Notes: generated from the sequence alone by a model not told the origin. Shown: positions 49,285-60,395, numbered from the stretch's first letter. The stretch is 64,000 nucleotides of DNA from Acanthaster planci (GCF_001949145.1 NW_019091442.1:224623-288622); one strand, 5' to 3'. Translations and numbers: made by a program.

Positions 49285-49445
49285 CTCTGCGCTTGAAAAA
49301 GAAGAAGACCATAGCGGCCACTTGCGCGGTAGTCGAGAGAGTGGGGTCGCACTGCCAGGTGATTGAGAATTTAAGGAATGGAGTAATGGACTAGTAAATA
49401 ATGCATATGTATTAGTAATCTTGTAGGTATGCAATAGTAGAGACT
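49285..49445 (-). repeat. Right inverted terminal repeat of the DIRS element
   Basis: Inverted relative to 33286-33450: GACCATAGCGGCC, CGCACTGCCAGGTGATTGAG, GGAGTAATGGACTAGTAAAT and AATGCATATGTATTAGTAATC read in mirrored order on the left. It ends at about 49445, shortly before a poly-G run. Confidence 0.85.
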
Positions 49446-49682
49446 CAACCCGGGGGGGGGGAGAAATTATGGATACATTACCATTTACATGGTCAGAATA
49501 AAGGGCTGTTGAACTGTACCTTGAGCTGGAAAAGCTGCAGGCTTTTACAGTAAGATTTCTCCTTGGTTTCACCATTAATGATGAACATATTTGACTACTG
49601 TTATAATACATGAAGAATGGAGTATCGTTTTAAAAATTGAACCACACTCTCTCAGTAAGGTCTGATTTTTCTACTTATACAG

Positions 49683-49842
49683 TTTCCCATCAGAGTATAT
49701 TGTGAAGATGGTACTACAAAGTTATGTGGGGTTCATCCCAGTCTTACAGTTCAAGATATGTGCGCATTAATGGTCTATAAAATGCACACAAGTGATGATA
49801 AAAGCTGGTCTTTGATAGAGGAGCTCACTGATATGGATTTAG
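49683..49842 (+). CDS. GRB7/10/14-like: Grb7/10/14-family adaptor, coding exon 4, RA domain first half (residues 200-252)
   Basis: Follows acceptor CTACTTATACAG (AG at 49681-49682) and ends at G|GTGAGT. It encodes the first strands and helix of a ubiquitin-fold Ras-associating domain: RVYCEDGTTKLCGVHPSL, TVQDMCALMVYKMHTSDDKSW and SLIEELTDMDL. This matches the Grb10/Grb14 pattern (VxVxSEDGTSK...DLCQLLVYK...DDNSWTLVE) better than the RIAM/lamellipodin pattern. In the family, the RA domain binds small GTPases and packs with the following PH domain. It starts in phase 0 from exon 3 and ends with one base of a split Glu codon. The match is unambiguous at family level. Which vertebrate paralogue it is closest to cannot be said, and an invertebrate single-copy ancestor-type gene is the likely case. 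Confidence 0.96.
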
Positions 49843-50277
49843 GTGAGTGGCACCCTTTATCAATGGAATAAAGGCATTTTCTTCATAGGATGTCCTTAGT
49901 AGCAAACAGACAGTGCTGAAACATGGGCTGCAATTAGATTCAGTTTACTAGGGGTGTCAATATGGATATACTAGCACAGTTTTAAAATGTGTTAGTGTAA
50001 ACTTTAGAGCAGGTTGATGTACAGGTCAGTGTGAGGGAATATTACAGGGTCATCATCAAACACCCCATTGGCTACCTGGTAGGGCACTCTTTGCATACGT
50101 TTGCTTTAGAATAGCTAGATCATACTATTGTAGATATGGCTTAAATAAGAAGTCAAAGAACTCATTAGATCTCCATAAGATGAGGCCCGATGATTTCTTT
50201 TTATGTCTGATTGTACCTAGTGAATACTGCACATTGATTACTTCACTTTGCCAGATTTCCTTTTTTTTCAAATGCAG
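49843..50277 (+). other. Intron 4 (435 bp)
   Basis: Donor GTGAGT and acceptor TTTTTTTTCAAATGCAG, both strong. Nothing else is recognised inside it. Confidence 0.9.
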
Positions 50278-50399
50278 AGAGAACATTAGAGGATCATGAG
50301 TTGCCCTCGACAGTATTCAAGAGCTGGCCACAAAATTCAAACAACAAACTCCACTTCCGAAAAGACTTCAGAAAATATGAAATCTTCCAAAATCCAGGG
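50278..50399 (+). CDS. GRB7/10/14-like: Grb7/10/14-family adaptor, coding exon 5, RA domain second half (residues 253-293)
   Basis: AG at 50278-50279 completes the split Glu. The exon then encodes RTLEDHELPSTVFKSWPQ and NKLHFRKDFRKYEIFQNPG, ending at GGG|GTGAGT in phase 0. The ERxLEDHE motif, the W-P near the middle and the F-RK-F-KYE-F-NP block are the hallmark end of the Grb7/10/14 RA domain, just before the PH domain. The usual architecture continues PH, BPS (between PH and SH2, which inhibits receptor kinases such as the insulin receptor) and SH2. None of these was found in the remaining 13.6 kb, so the gene is cut by the window end. The alternative of a truncated RA-only protein is less likely, since the donor is strong. 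Confidence 0.96.
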
Positions 50400-52499
50400 G
50401 TGAGTACTTTTGTGAAAAAAAATCATGGTATAAATGTATCAACATTTTTTACAAATCAATCCGACACTGAGGTACATTTTGGATTTGTTCATTTGACCTC
50501 TTCTTGGGTGACAGGAAGACCAAATTAGCATCAGAATTTTTCCAGTGTTGTGCGACATCTACACGTACATCTAGAAGCATGCCGACACATGCAGGCTCAC
50601 TCAAGAGTTTAAAATGTCACAATGACAAACAGTATGACATCATTGGGTGTAGTGCAAAATGAGAGAGCTTGGCTTCAACTTTGGGGACTGAGTATCCTTC
50701 AGACCGTATGACGGCTGTTGATTGAATTTTTGCCGTGGAGGGATATAAACTTTGACTGTTAAGTTTTGGCTTCCCTGACTGTTTTCATTGTAGCACTCTC
50801 TACTCATGTAGTCCAACTGAACTAATCATTGTTATAAGACTGGGCTCAGAATGGGGTTTGTTGCCAAGACATAGCAGGGATTAAACGATGATTGATTTTG
50901 TAAGGATGAGTTTTGTCCGTGCACATTTTGTCCATTCGTTTTTCAATTTCAAATGAAAATCGAAAGACAATTCGTTTGATTTTCAATAGGCAAAGGAAAA
51001 AGGAAAATTGAAAAACCAATTGTATCTTATTTTTCCATTAGGAAGAAGGAAAAAGTTTTGTTTTTCTTGAAACGCTAAACAAAATATTAAACTTAATATC
51101 GTTTAAAGGTAGTGTGCACAATTTACAATACTGGAATTTTCAAAATTGGCCGATTTGGGGGTTTGTTATTTACATAGTGTTTTACTCTACAGACTTGTTT
51201 CATTTTTTAAATTCACTACCTCAAAAATAAAGAATAGTGGTATTCATTTCTAACACTCAAAGCGCAGCTCGTGTAATTTGTTTAGCAAAAATCCATGGAC
51301 CACAGGATGTTCCCTAGTGCCTAGATTTGCATTGTTGAGGCTGAGTTGCGGATATTGCCCTCCAAAAGTGCATTTTTCCACTGCTTCTTGTAGTGCTAGT
51401 GATCGGAAAATAACACTTCATGCAGTTGACTGCAGTCACCACCATAACTGCACGACCACATGCACAACCAACCATACAGTCATGCTTTGCACATGTAGAT
51501 GTACGTCGCTCAAAAACCATCCACACACCATCAGTACCCATCGTAAACACTTTATAAATCAACAAATATGGTAACTACCCTCACAGTTTGGGCATTAAAT
51601 TTATTGCACTTTGAAAAACGAGAAGTTAGATGTCTCAAAATCGCAGATTTTGTTTGAGAAAACAGCCTTTGCCACAGAGCTCAAAAAGGAGCAGCCGTAA
51701 TGCACAGTGCTTCTTTGTTAGGACAGTACAATTTTCTTGAGGGGTGAAAGTAAGATGGTGATATATTCGCGTAAGGTAAACTCCTTTTTCATAAAGACAC
51801 CTTAATTTCAAACGATTCAAATTCTCTTTTAGCCAGTTAGTTGTGATTGTATCATATTTCGTCACTTATATTGTAATAATGTATTTATGTGTACAGAAGG
51901 TGCATGGGCATCTCTTCTTCTCTCCCTGTTAATATAGACTCTTCCAACAGCTACACATGTCACACACATTTTTGTTGTTCCCATTTATAATGCCGGCATT
52001 CAAACGAATTGTATTGTCCAAAGATTGTCCATCCGGCTGAACTTTTAAATAAGTACAGCATTTCTCTTTTCTTGAAAAATGACAGCATTACGGGTGGGAA
52101 GATTCCATGGATTCCCTAACTCTTATTATTTACAAACTGTACAGTAAGATGTTTAAAGATGATTCAACCGTCCCATTTTTGCAAATCATGTAAACTGCCT
52201 TTTAATTTTATAACAGATGCCCAACACTTCCTTGAACAAAGTATTATGTGTAAAATTGAGATCAGTATGCAAACGAATACACCTAGTTTTCACAGATATT
52301 ATCAACAGTTTCCAAATATCGTTTAAATGCCATGACTTTGGAAAGTGTCAGCCAGTTTCAGAAATTTTCAGAATTTAGTTATGTGACCATATTTACATGT
52401 AGTCTGAGAAGACGGTTTCTTAAAATAACAATGAAAAATAAAACTACTTGTATTCTTCAAAAAGTGCATTGATAGATCACCATGTTAGTTTTCACTTCA

Positions 52500-52960
52500 A
52501 ACCACAGTCCTCCATCGCTCTTCATTGGGACATCCAGGTGTGACCGCCCTTGCCATGTTTTCTAGTGTGGTCTCGGTGGAAACAAGGCAGGCCACGCAAG
52601 CACGATGCAGACCACAACTGTCAAGACTTCTGTTTACCGTATGTTACTCCGTCGTCCACCCATTCAGGGCTACGCCTCTGCCTGGATCCGACCACTCTTC
52701 GGGACCTCCAGGTGTGCATTAGAAACACACACCCACACGGCCACCCTATGTCGTCTTCTCGAGCAGCCTTCTGGTGAATGCGAGCCTGGGTCACATATAC
52801 TCAATGCTGACCACGGCTCAAACAACAGCTGCTATCACTACACGACGCATCAACCCGCTGGCCATGAGACTCCCGTGCCGGGGGCCACCTAGGCGGGAAA
52901 CAGAGAAGTGTGTTATCTGGGCAACTCCCCACTATTTTCTTTGGCTATACCAGTGAAAAG
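52500..52960. other. GC-rich block of unknown origin
   Basis: Base composition shifts sharply from AT-rich to GC-rich, and several overlapping + strand frames stay open (95 codons at 52605-52892). None shows a recognisable domain. The word GGGACCTCCAGGTGTG (52699) echoes GGGACATCCAGGTGTG (52527), suggesting an internal repeat. A transposon fragment is the likeliest explanation. Confidence 0.35.
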
Positions 52961-53089
52961 GATACGAGACTACGTATGACCAGCCTACTGCATTTTTTTC
53001 CGGAACTCTGTTTTTTTTGGGGGGGGGGCCTCAAAAGTTGACCCTTGTGAATCGTGCGAATCCGTTAAGAAAATCGGGGGTACAATATA

Positions 53090-53225
53090 TTAGGGGACGG
53101 GATCAAAAATACAGAGACCGTTCGCACGCGTCTGCATACGTTCCCTTCCATTCTGCACGCCTTCCCGTTCACCCCCGTTCCAAAGAGCACTTCGGAACGC
53201 GTTTCTGCCGTTCGCATGCATGAGT
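53090..53225. repeat. CCGTTCGCACGCG-containing small element
   Basis: ATACAGAGACCGTTCGCACG (53109) appears in inverted form at about 55340-55382 (GCACGCGTGTGAACGGTCTC followed by TGTATTTT). A second CCGTTCGCATGCATG lies at 53209. It is probably a fragment of the same short inverted-repeat element family as the copy near 55.3 kb. Confidence 0.5.
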
Positions 53226-53482
53226 GATTCAGAGAGTATTGTTATGTTAATTGGCCATTCCTGTGTGTGCGAGAACGGCAGCGTCACAAGAAAGATGCGA
53301 AGAACAGGCATACAAGCTTTTCTTGAGTCTTGGCTAAATAAGTGTCGACAGTGTTTGGTCCAATAAGATTTTTTTCCGTCCTCTTAGAAAACGCTCATGT
53401 TGTCCCTTTGATGTTCTGACTTTCCGCATTTTATACATTCTTCATAAAAACCATCCCCTTCGAAGTTCTGATTAAAAAAAAG

Positions 53483-53893
53483 GCGAGGAGGAATGAAATA
53501 TATTTTGACGGGTTGGGTGCTTGGAATAAGAAAAAATGTGAACAGGTACAGGAAAAAAATAAAAACCACGCGTCGTCTTGGTTTGGACAGAAAAAACACC
53601 AAGGAGGAAAGAATTTATATATTTGATGGGTTGGGATAGATGCTTTTAAAAAAAAATGCAGTGGTGCCAGGAAAAAATAAAAACTACAAGTGGTCTAGGT
53701 GTGGATAGAAAATAAATGCCGAGGAGGAAAGAATGAATATATTTGATGGGTTGGAATGGATGCTCCGAAAAAAATGCAGCGGTGCCGGGAAAGAAATGAA
53801 AACAAGTGGTTGAGGTGTGGATAGAAAATAAATGCCAAGGAGGAAGGAAAGAATATATTTGATGGGTTGGGATGGATGCTCCGAAAAAAATGC
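53483..53893. repeat. 118-bp minisatellite, about 3.5 copies
   Basis: Units begin near 53487, 53604, 53722 and 53840. Each has GAGGAGGAA, TATATTTGATGGGTTGGGAT, GGATGCTCCGAAAAAAATGC, GGTGCCRGGAAA and GTGTGGATAGAAAATAAATG. The first unit is the most diverged. Minus-strand open frames over it merely reflect the absence of stops in the repeat. Confidence 0.85.
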
Positions 53894-55284
53894 ATTTTAT
53901 CTTTTTAAGTATTTGGGTCACGCAGGCTCTGTTTGAAGATGCCGTTCGGTAGGATACACTTGAGGATAGGATACAGAGTATACAGAGGATACAGAGTAAT
54001 GCCACTGTTGCCAAGAAATAGTATTACCAAGGGAAAACCTGGGCCCCTTCAAGTCGCCGCTAGCCAGACTTTGTTGTACAGCCTTTGATAAATTAAATAA
54101 TGTTCCTTCATCTCCTTCTCTTGGCATTAAATTAGGCCTATGGCAAATAGCATTTTCCATGCCTTAAAATTCATAAACAACTTCTGCCACAAAAATTTAA
54201 TCACCTTCCGGAAGAAAAGATATTCTTTTGAACAGCCCCAATGAATATATTTCTTATAATTACACCGTGATAAATTGCAACAACTTCCCGTCCGTTCTCT
54301 CTTTTTTTTTTGGAAGTCGTGTGTCGTCGGTAACAGCATGCCGGTATACACTGGGACAACTACAAATGCCTCGTTTTTGAGCTACATACTGTACATGTAC
54401 ATGTACAGTACATACATGCGTTAAAAACTCACTTGTTGGGCGGAGACAGAGCTGACATGCGGCGGCTTTTTTGTGTGTGTTGACCAAACGGTTAACGGCA
54501 AACTGAAAAGTTACGATTAAACATAAATTCCGACCCTTAAAATCTGTGAAGCACAAGTATCGTTGGATTGTTTTTTAAATGTGCAAAAGCAGGAATATTC
54601 TTTTTGCTGGAGGTCCTTAAAATTAAAGATTAAAAATCTTCAAAAAGTGCAGCCAATTTGGGGCTGAAATGTTTTTGCCTAAATCTCAATGACAAAACTC
54701 TGAAATGGTAGAATAAATTTGTGAAGGCTATAATATGCTCTGATAGGGAGGGGTACAACATGGAATGAAGTATAATGCGATCGGCAGAGCTCAAAATCCT
54801 TCCCCTAATTCTAGTGCAAAGAGTGCTGACATCGTAAGCGCTTAATGTTTTTTCTTCAAGTTCAGTATTGGCACGCTCTACATACCAAAAGTAAATAATG
54901 GCACGATCGGCTAACCTCAAATGCTGGAAAGATCTTTCTACTCCATAACAAACACACCCCCCCTCTCAAATCTTTATACAATGTATATCTTTTTGCTGAT
55001 AAGAAGCAAAGTGTTACTTTGTGGAATGCAGCGTTTAAGTACTCTACATCAGAGAATTAGAAAGAAATGTCTTAAGCAGAAGAGTGGCCCAACATTTAAT
55101 TTTCCCCGTTGTTTGCTGTTCACGGATAATTTTATTTCCTATCCATGGACGGTTGTTAGAACACCATTGTTGTTTCAGGGACTTCACATTTTCTTCGCAT
55201 AGGTTTTGTGCCACTATGGGGGCCACAACATCTTGCTGTGTGCTCAGACCGTGACGGGTCTTTTGTTGTAGAGGAACGCAAGGG

Positions 55285-55395
55285 AACTTGAGGGCCGTTC
55301 TCACGCATGCAGAGTGGAGGAGCTTGAACAAAAGAATGCGTTCCTGGCATTGGCACGCGTGTGAACGGTCTCTGTATTTTTTATTCCACCCTAAA
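55285..55395. repeat. MITE-like hairpin element
   Basis: CCGTTCTCACGC at 55294 and GCGTGTGAACGG at 55357 form imperfect terminal inverted repeats about 75 bp apart, enclosing AGAATGCGTTCCTGGCATTG. The right arm continues TCTCTGTATTTTTTATT, which is the inverse of 53100-53115. No coding capacity. Confidence 0.5.
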
Positions 55396-56266
55396 TATTC
55401 ATACCACATTCGCATGCATGCCAAAATGAACGGAAGAATAAAGTTTATTCTTTCTTCTCGAGGATCAGACTCGTTGGACTACCTCGTACGTCTGCATTAT
55501 ATTTTGCAATATACACTATACTTGTATACAATATACTTGTATACAATGTATTGTACCTACAACGTACTTTTGTATTCCTTACACATCCTCGTACCTGGGA
55601 ATGAGGTTTTACAAGACTGGTATTTTGCATGCATTTTATATGAATAAAATGTGAAACCTGGCGCTCGTATCGAACCCAGCTGGGTCGTTCGTGCGCACAC
55701 TGCTATGTAAACCGTATGCACATGATTTGACTACACACTAATGAGAACACACCCTTACACGGCTATACTTGTGGGGTATTTCCTTTGTTCTTGTGTACAA
55801 AACTCCCACACAACACACAAAAAATTTCAAATCACTCCAATGTAAACCAAATTCACTTTCCTGGGTTGAAATTTCGACCTTATGTCCCTTATATACACAT
55901 CAAAATTTTCCCCTTTTTGAGTTATTACCAAATATCAATTCCGTGAAATTCTTGTGGGGTACCAATCACAAGGTAAAAACTGGCCTTGTGGGGTACTTGC
56001 CATTGTTCCCCATGTATAAGCGCATGAGGCCGCACAAACTTATAGAGTGTACATAGAGCGGTACACGTATGGAGCCCAGAATGCAACGTGGATGTATGCG
56101 TACACCAATGTGAACAGTATTACTACTGCCGACATGCGCACCAACACCGAGAACGTGTCTCTATGGGAGAAGCCTGCAGCCAACCCAGCATGCATGTGTT
56201 GGCATCGTACGTGTGCACATTCGTAGTATCGTACCGTGTGCATGTGTACAGTTGTACAGAGCCAAC

Positions 56267-56485
56267 ATGCTTTCCAAGTTCAACAGAAAAATTCTCTCAA
56301 AAGGAGACTCGTCAGCAAGAGAGCTAGATAAACACGTCTCCAATAAACTTAAATGGAATGGGTTGGAAGAGCATGTCACGGTGGACGCCCTGAAAGTGCA
56401 GTTAAGCCAGTGTTTTGTCAAACCAGCAATCGCAGGAAAAGTACTCTCTGGAGTATTATTTATTTTAAGTCCTGTTTTGTTTTAG
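56267..56485 (+). CDS. Unrecognised ORF, 72 codons, possible exon or element fragment
   Basis: From ATG at 56267 it reads MLSKFNRKILSKGDSSAREL, DKHVSNKLKWNGLEEHV, then VDALKVQLSQCFVKPAIAGKVLSG and a hydrophobic end. The composition (Lys, Glu, amphipathic spacing) looks more protein-like than the surrounding chance frames, and a CAG lies just upstream at 56257-56259 as a possible acceptor. I do not recognise the family. The last 15 or so residues may be read-through into intron if GTACTC at 56440 is a donor. It is not part of the adaptor gene by any motif. Confidence 0.25.
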   Translation: MLSKFNRKILSKGDSSARELDKHVSNKLKWNGLEEHVTVDALKVQLSQCFVKPAIAGKVLSGVLFILSPVLF

Positions 56486-56799
56486 TGGAACTTATGTGCA
56501 AAAACAACTTAGAAAAGTTTGCATTTTTCTTAAGAGTGGACTGAGACCCTCAAACATAATTAAATGAGAAATATTAATGTTTGATTTGTCCACCGTTGCT
56601 AAAATTACAAAACAAAATTAACTTCATAAGGGCCAGTAATTTCAAAATAATGTTGCTTAGAACATGCCCCAGAGAGGCTTAGAATGCACCACAGAGCATC
56701 TAGACTTTAAAATTTTCTGAGGCCCTTAAGTGGGCCCTGGACTCAATGCCATAATGGTTTTGGGCTCGCAGTTTCAGGTTTTTTCACATCCTCCAATCA

Positions 56800-59700
56800 C
56801 ATCCTTGTGTATGCAATCTTCCCACCACGGGTGCCTATTCACAAAGGCCTGCGATACATGAGTAAGCACCTCATTTTCCGCCCCCCTGCCCCATCGACCG
56901 CCCGATTGAGCCTTGTGACATCTGAGATTTCATCATCGGGGGCACCCAGGTATGAAACAGTAGACAGCAATCTCTGGGCAGGCTCCCCTTCATTGCTGGC
57001 CCTGCCTTGGTGATTATGCCATTCGAATCAGCATCTGCACCTCAGGCGTCAGAATTTACCAAACTTCACACCAACATGGATTCTGTAGGATCCTTTTATT
57101 TAGTAATCCCAGGCTTTTCCCAGGGGCTCCCCAGTATCATATCTGCACATCTACACCCACTATGTCCTATAACATAAGTGATCTTCACAGATTCTTCTGC
57201 ACAGCCTCGCTATGCCCCACATACTGTCCGGACACAAGTTCCTCCCATGTGGGCAAGTCCAAGTTCTATATACTGTGACTGTTACAAGGCCTGACAAAAC
57301 TGGGCCTACTTGCTTGGCTTTGTCATGAGTGTGTCACTGTTAAATCTTCCGATTGTTCCCTGCTTGATCGAAATGAAGAGGTGTACTTAGCAAGGCTCCC
57401 TCCATTTATTGCTTCCACCCATCAGGCCAGGGTTATAAAATGGGGATTTCAGGCTGCTTGTTTCTTAGAGCAATCTTCTATCTTCTGACGCTCCTTTTTC
57501 GACTTACAATTTTTCTTTTTTTCAATGCACTTAGCCAGGGAATAAAAGTGGGATTTCAGGATACTTGTTTCTTAGAGCAATGTTCTAAAAATTCTCCATG
57601 CATGCAGTTAAATGGCCAAAGTCCGTCAACCCAGGGACACAAACGGCCACTCCAAACATAGGACAGGGTTCATTTTTCAATTCTTCATGAATTCTTCATT
57701 CAGCATCATTTTTCATGTCCTAAAATTACAGACTGTTGCTAAGGTCAACTTTATCCGACTTGCCTAGTCTTCCAGCAATAACTTTTTGTTCGATAAAGAT
57801 GAAGTCAAACCATCTTTATCTAGCCTACATGAAATCTTTCCTTATGGTCTCCAATTTATTTCATCTGTCTCTTTATCAGAGTACCTTTTTGCACTTGAAA
57901 GGGATTTCTCCCCTCTGTCAATCCCCACTTTCAGTCGTACCAAAAAAAAGTCACCTCTATCTTTAAGTAGTTCAGAAACTAACAGGAAGCTACAATGGAT
58001 TCGGAGGACGAACACTAGGACAATGTCTCATACCCCTTTCTGTCGCCCCCCGGCTCCACACCAGTCGAGTCTTGCTGTGCCCTCTTCTCAACCCTCATGG
58101 GCAGTACTGCAAGATGCAGACCCGAAGGGAATGTCAGTGCTGCCCCTTTCCCTTGGGTTTGACACCAATGACCATACCACTTCTCAAGTGGCCTCAATAC
58201 CTGAACTTAACGGTTCTAGCAGGTATTTGGCCGGTCAGATGAATACCTGAGTCTGCCCTTTCGGCTGACCACTCGGATTCATGTCTGCCCCTTCCTTTGG
58301 CCCAACTCACCATTAAAATCCAATCTTCGTTAATAATTATTACATACATGTATACATGGGTTTCCCTCTACAATAAAATGCCCCTGTCAGATGTAACCCA
58401 GGCTTCGTTGGTGGATCTGAAATTGTCTTATTTCACACCCCATTCCATCTGTGGGAATGCGAGTTCCTCTTCTCCATCTACATCAGAGGAACGTCTGAGC
58501 TTTGACTCTGTCACTCTGTCTCTCTTTCCTAGGAGTCCTCACCTTGACCATTTTTACCGCCTATTTTCACCAACTAGCCGTTTCCTCAATCGAACACATT
58601 GGTAACTGGCCCTTTGTAGACAGATGTACAGTAAAGACTGGGGCTTACTCTGGCTTCACATGTAAGCTTACCAGCCATCCTGGATTTTCAGACAATCTCT
58701 TGATTCTAATCATACATTCTCCGATTTAACTGAGTTTGGCTCTCATCTTCTGCCTTGTCCTTTTGCATAAGAGCTAATTTTTAGGCTGAGGGTGAGCCTG
58801 GTAGACCTGGTTCGTCTTTGTCATCTTTATGAGGTCCCACCTTCTAACATTCTCCTAGCCCAAATGTGACTTGACTGTTTCCTTCCATACATGATGGACT
58901 TCAAACAGTCGCACCTCTTGTTGGCAGTTGAAATCAAGGATGGACCCTCAACTTTTGGTTTTTACTGGCCCTTCCCGAATTTCACAGAGTACTTCCATTC
59001 CCGAATTGTCAGATTTCAGGAACAGGAGTGTTTTGGTTATCATACTGTCACTTCAGCAGATAAATCACCCAGAAGATATGTAATCATTACACCTTGGCCC
59101 TCCAGACATTTCAGATGTTCCTAGGAACATTGGCTTTAGGGATTAACCCGAAGACAACCAAAATCCCAAATCCAACACTCCCCTTAACACGTGTCTGCTC
59201 TCAGAGAAAAATTCACCTAGTAGAGCAGACTCTGCCCTGCAAGGTGACTGAGTCAGTCTTTAGATATACTTGGCAAGCTAAATACTGACCTCCCTGCCCC
59301 AACAGAACACTAAGTTGCTGATGTTCTGCACCAGTCTACCCTCTCTTGTAGGTCATATGACCCCTTTTTCTTTTTAGGCAGGGTAGGATTGCTCATCCAT
59401 GTGCCTCTCTCTGTTACCTCTGATCCTGACAATTCAGCTAGAATTGGACAAGATAGATAACTTCTTTCATGCCATTCAGGCCTTCCAACCCTAGTGCCGC
59501 ATTTAGCCAGGCTTCTGGCATAACTCTGTTCATGATGTAACAAACAGAGTGTGCTCCCAATTAAGACACTGATGAATGCAGTAGCCAATTCTTCACTCAT
59601 TTGGAACTCAGAACTGCAGTCAGTATGTAGCTACTGCCTGCAGTCACAGCTACCAAATGTGTTTCCTCCATACAACACTGACAGTGTTCGTTCCAACTAG

Positions 59701-60395
59701 TTCATACTTGTTTGGGACCCCTGGCGAGTCCTCAAGCCCTTCCAAGGTTCTCCTAGGAATCCTTCGTAGAGGCCTCACTGCCACACATATCGGTGAGGCC
59801 GGCTTTTCTACTTCGAGTAACTATGTTTTTCCTGGATTGTGGTCTGTTGATGGTATCTGTTACACATTTCTGCTCCTTTGGGTAGTGATACTACAGTGTA
59901 CTTCTCAACTACACCATAGACTTCTGCTCAAACCCTATTTATTCTCAACTCGCTGATTAGACAACTTAGTCTTTAATGTCATAGAGTACTCCTGCTCTCC
60001 AAATTACAAGCCTTGCTGTCCTGTCCCTAATCCTCTTAATGATTTCAGGGTTCAGGATTCAGAGCTGAGAGGTATTATGGCTGATACACTTACTTTACTG
60101 GCATACTTTGCCAACATTCTTTGGCAGTGTCCTTCTGAAGTTATCTGTATGACAAATGCTAGGGACTCTATGGCCCTTTAACTCTTGCTAACGTAATAAA
60201 GTTTCACAACGAATTCTTTCCTGATGTGTTCTCACTCACCTCTACACAGAGAATACGAGGACCCATACTCTGTGAGCTACCCCCAGCTCTACACCATATC
60301 CAGTGGTCTCCTCCTTTCTACAGTAGACTCTTATCATTCCACACAGGCACACACACTTTCAGTGCATCGTTGCCTATCCTCCTTCAATTCGGGGT
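56800..60395 (+). pseudogene. Decayed coding region of a second DIRS-like element
   Basis: Fragments in several frames precede the DIRS 3' terminal structure at 60396-60730. At 57786-57985, FDKDEVKPSLSSLHEIFPYG, LQFISSVSLSEYLFALERDF and IPTFSRTKKKSPLSLSSSET look like the ORF1 (gag-like) region of such elements. The rest (for example 58891-59120 and 59657-59956) is too eroded for firm domain calls, and I could not identify RT or recombinase catalytic blocks. The assignment leans on the downstream terminus and on the gag-like segment. Much of it could be unrelated. Confidence 0.5.

Larger units (their letters stand above)
33286..49445 (+). mobile_element. Composite DIRS-type tyrosine-recombinase retrotransposon with about 12.6 kb internal repeat cargo
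   Basis: The left end (33286-33450) and the right end (49285-49445) are inverted copies of each other over about 160 bp. For example ACTAGTCCATTAC is mirrored by GTAATGGACTAGT, and GGCAGTGCG by CGCACTGCC. An internal complementary region at 49151-49252 has one arm complementary to each outer end. That arrangement is diagnostic of DIRS elements. Coding remnants lie in the expected order: RT (34020-34395), RNase H plus linker (46985-47900) and tyrosine recombinase (48085-48915), all on the + strand and all broken. The 34396-46985 interval replaces the C-terminal part of RT and holds repeat families A-E plus a nested non-LTR element. By family knowledge, DIRS elements replicate through a circular intermediate and integrate by recombinase. 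Whether the cargo arrived before or after integration is not known. Confidence 0.85.
32075..49682 (+). other. Intron 3 (17.6 kb), largely filled by a DIRS element
   Basis: Phase-0 intron between donor GTAACA at 32075 and acceptor CTACTTATACAG ending at 49682. The part before the DIRS element (32075-33285) and the part after it (49446-49682) show no other feature. The rest is described in separate entries. Confidence 0.8.

Noticed and set aside
49683-50399. RIAM/lamellipodin (MIG-10 family) identity for the RA domain
   Set aside because: Those proteins share an RA-PH unit, but the EDGTTK, DDKSW, ERTLEDHE and FRK-F-KYE-F blocks and the upstream PNPFP motif fit Grb7/10/14 better.
53646-54014. 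122-codon minus-strand open frame
   Set aside because: Produced by the 118-bp minisatellite, with repeated peptide blocks that simply follow the DNA period.
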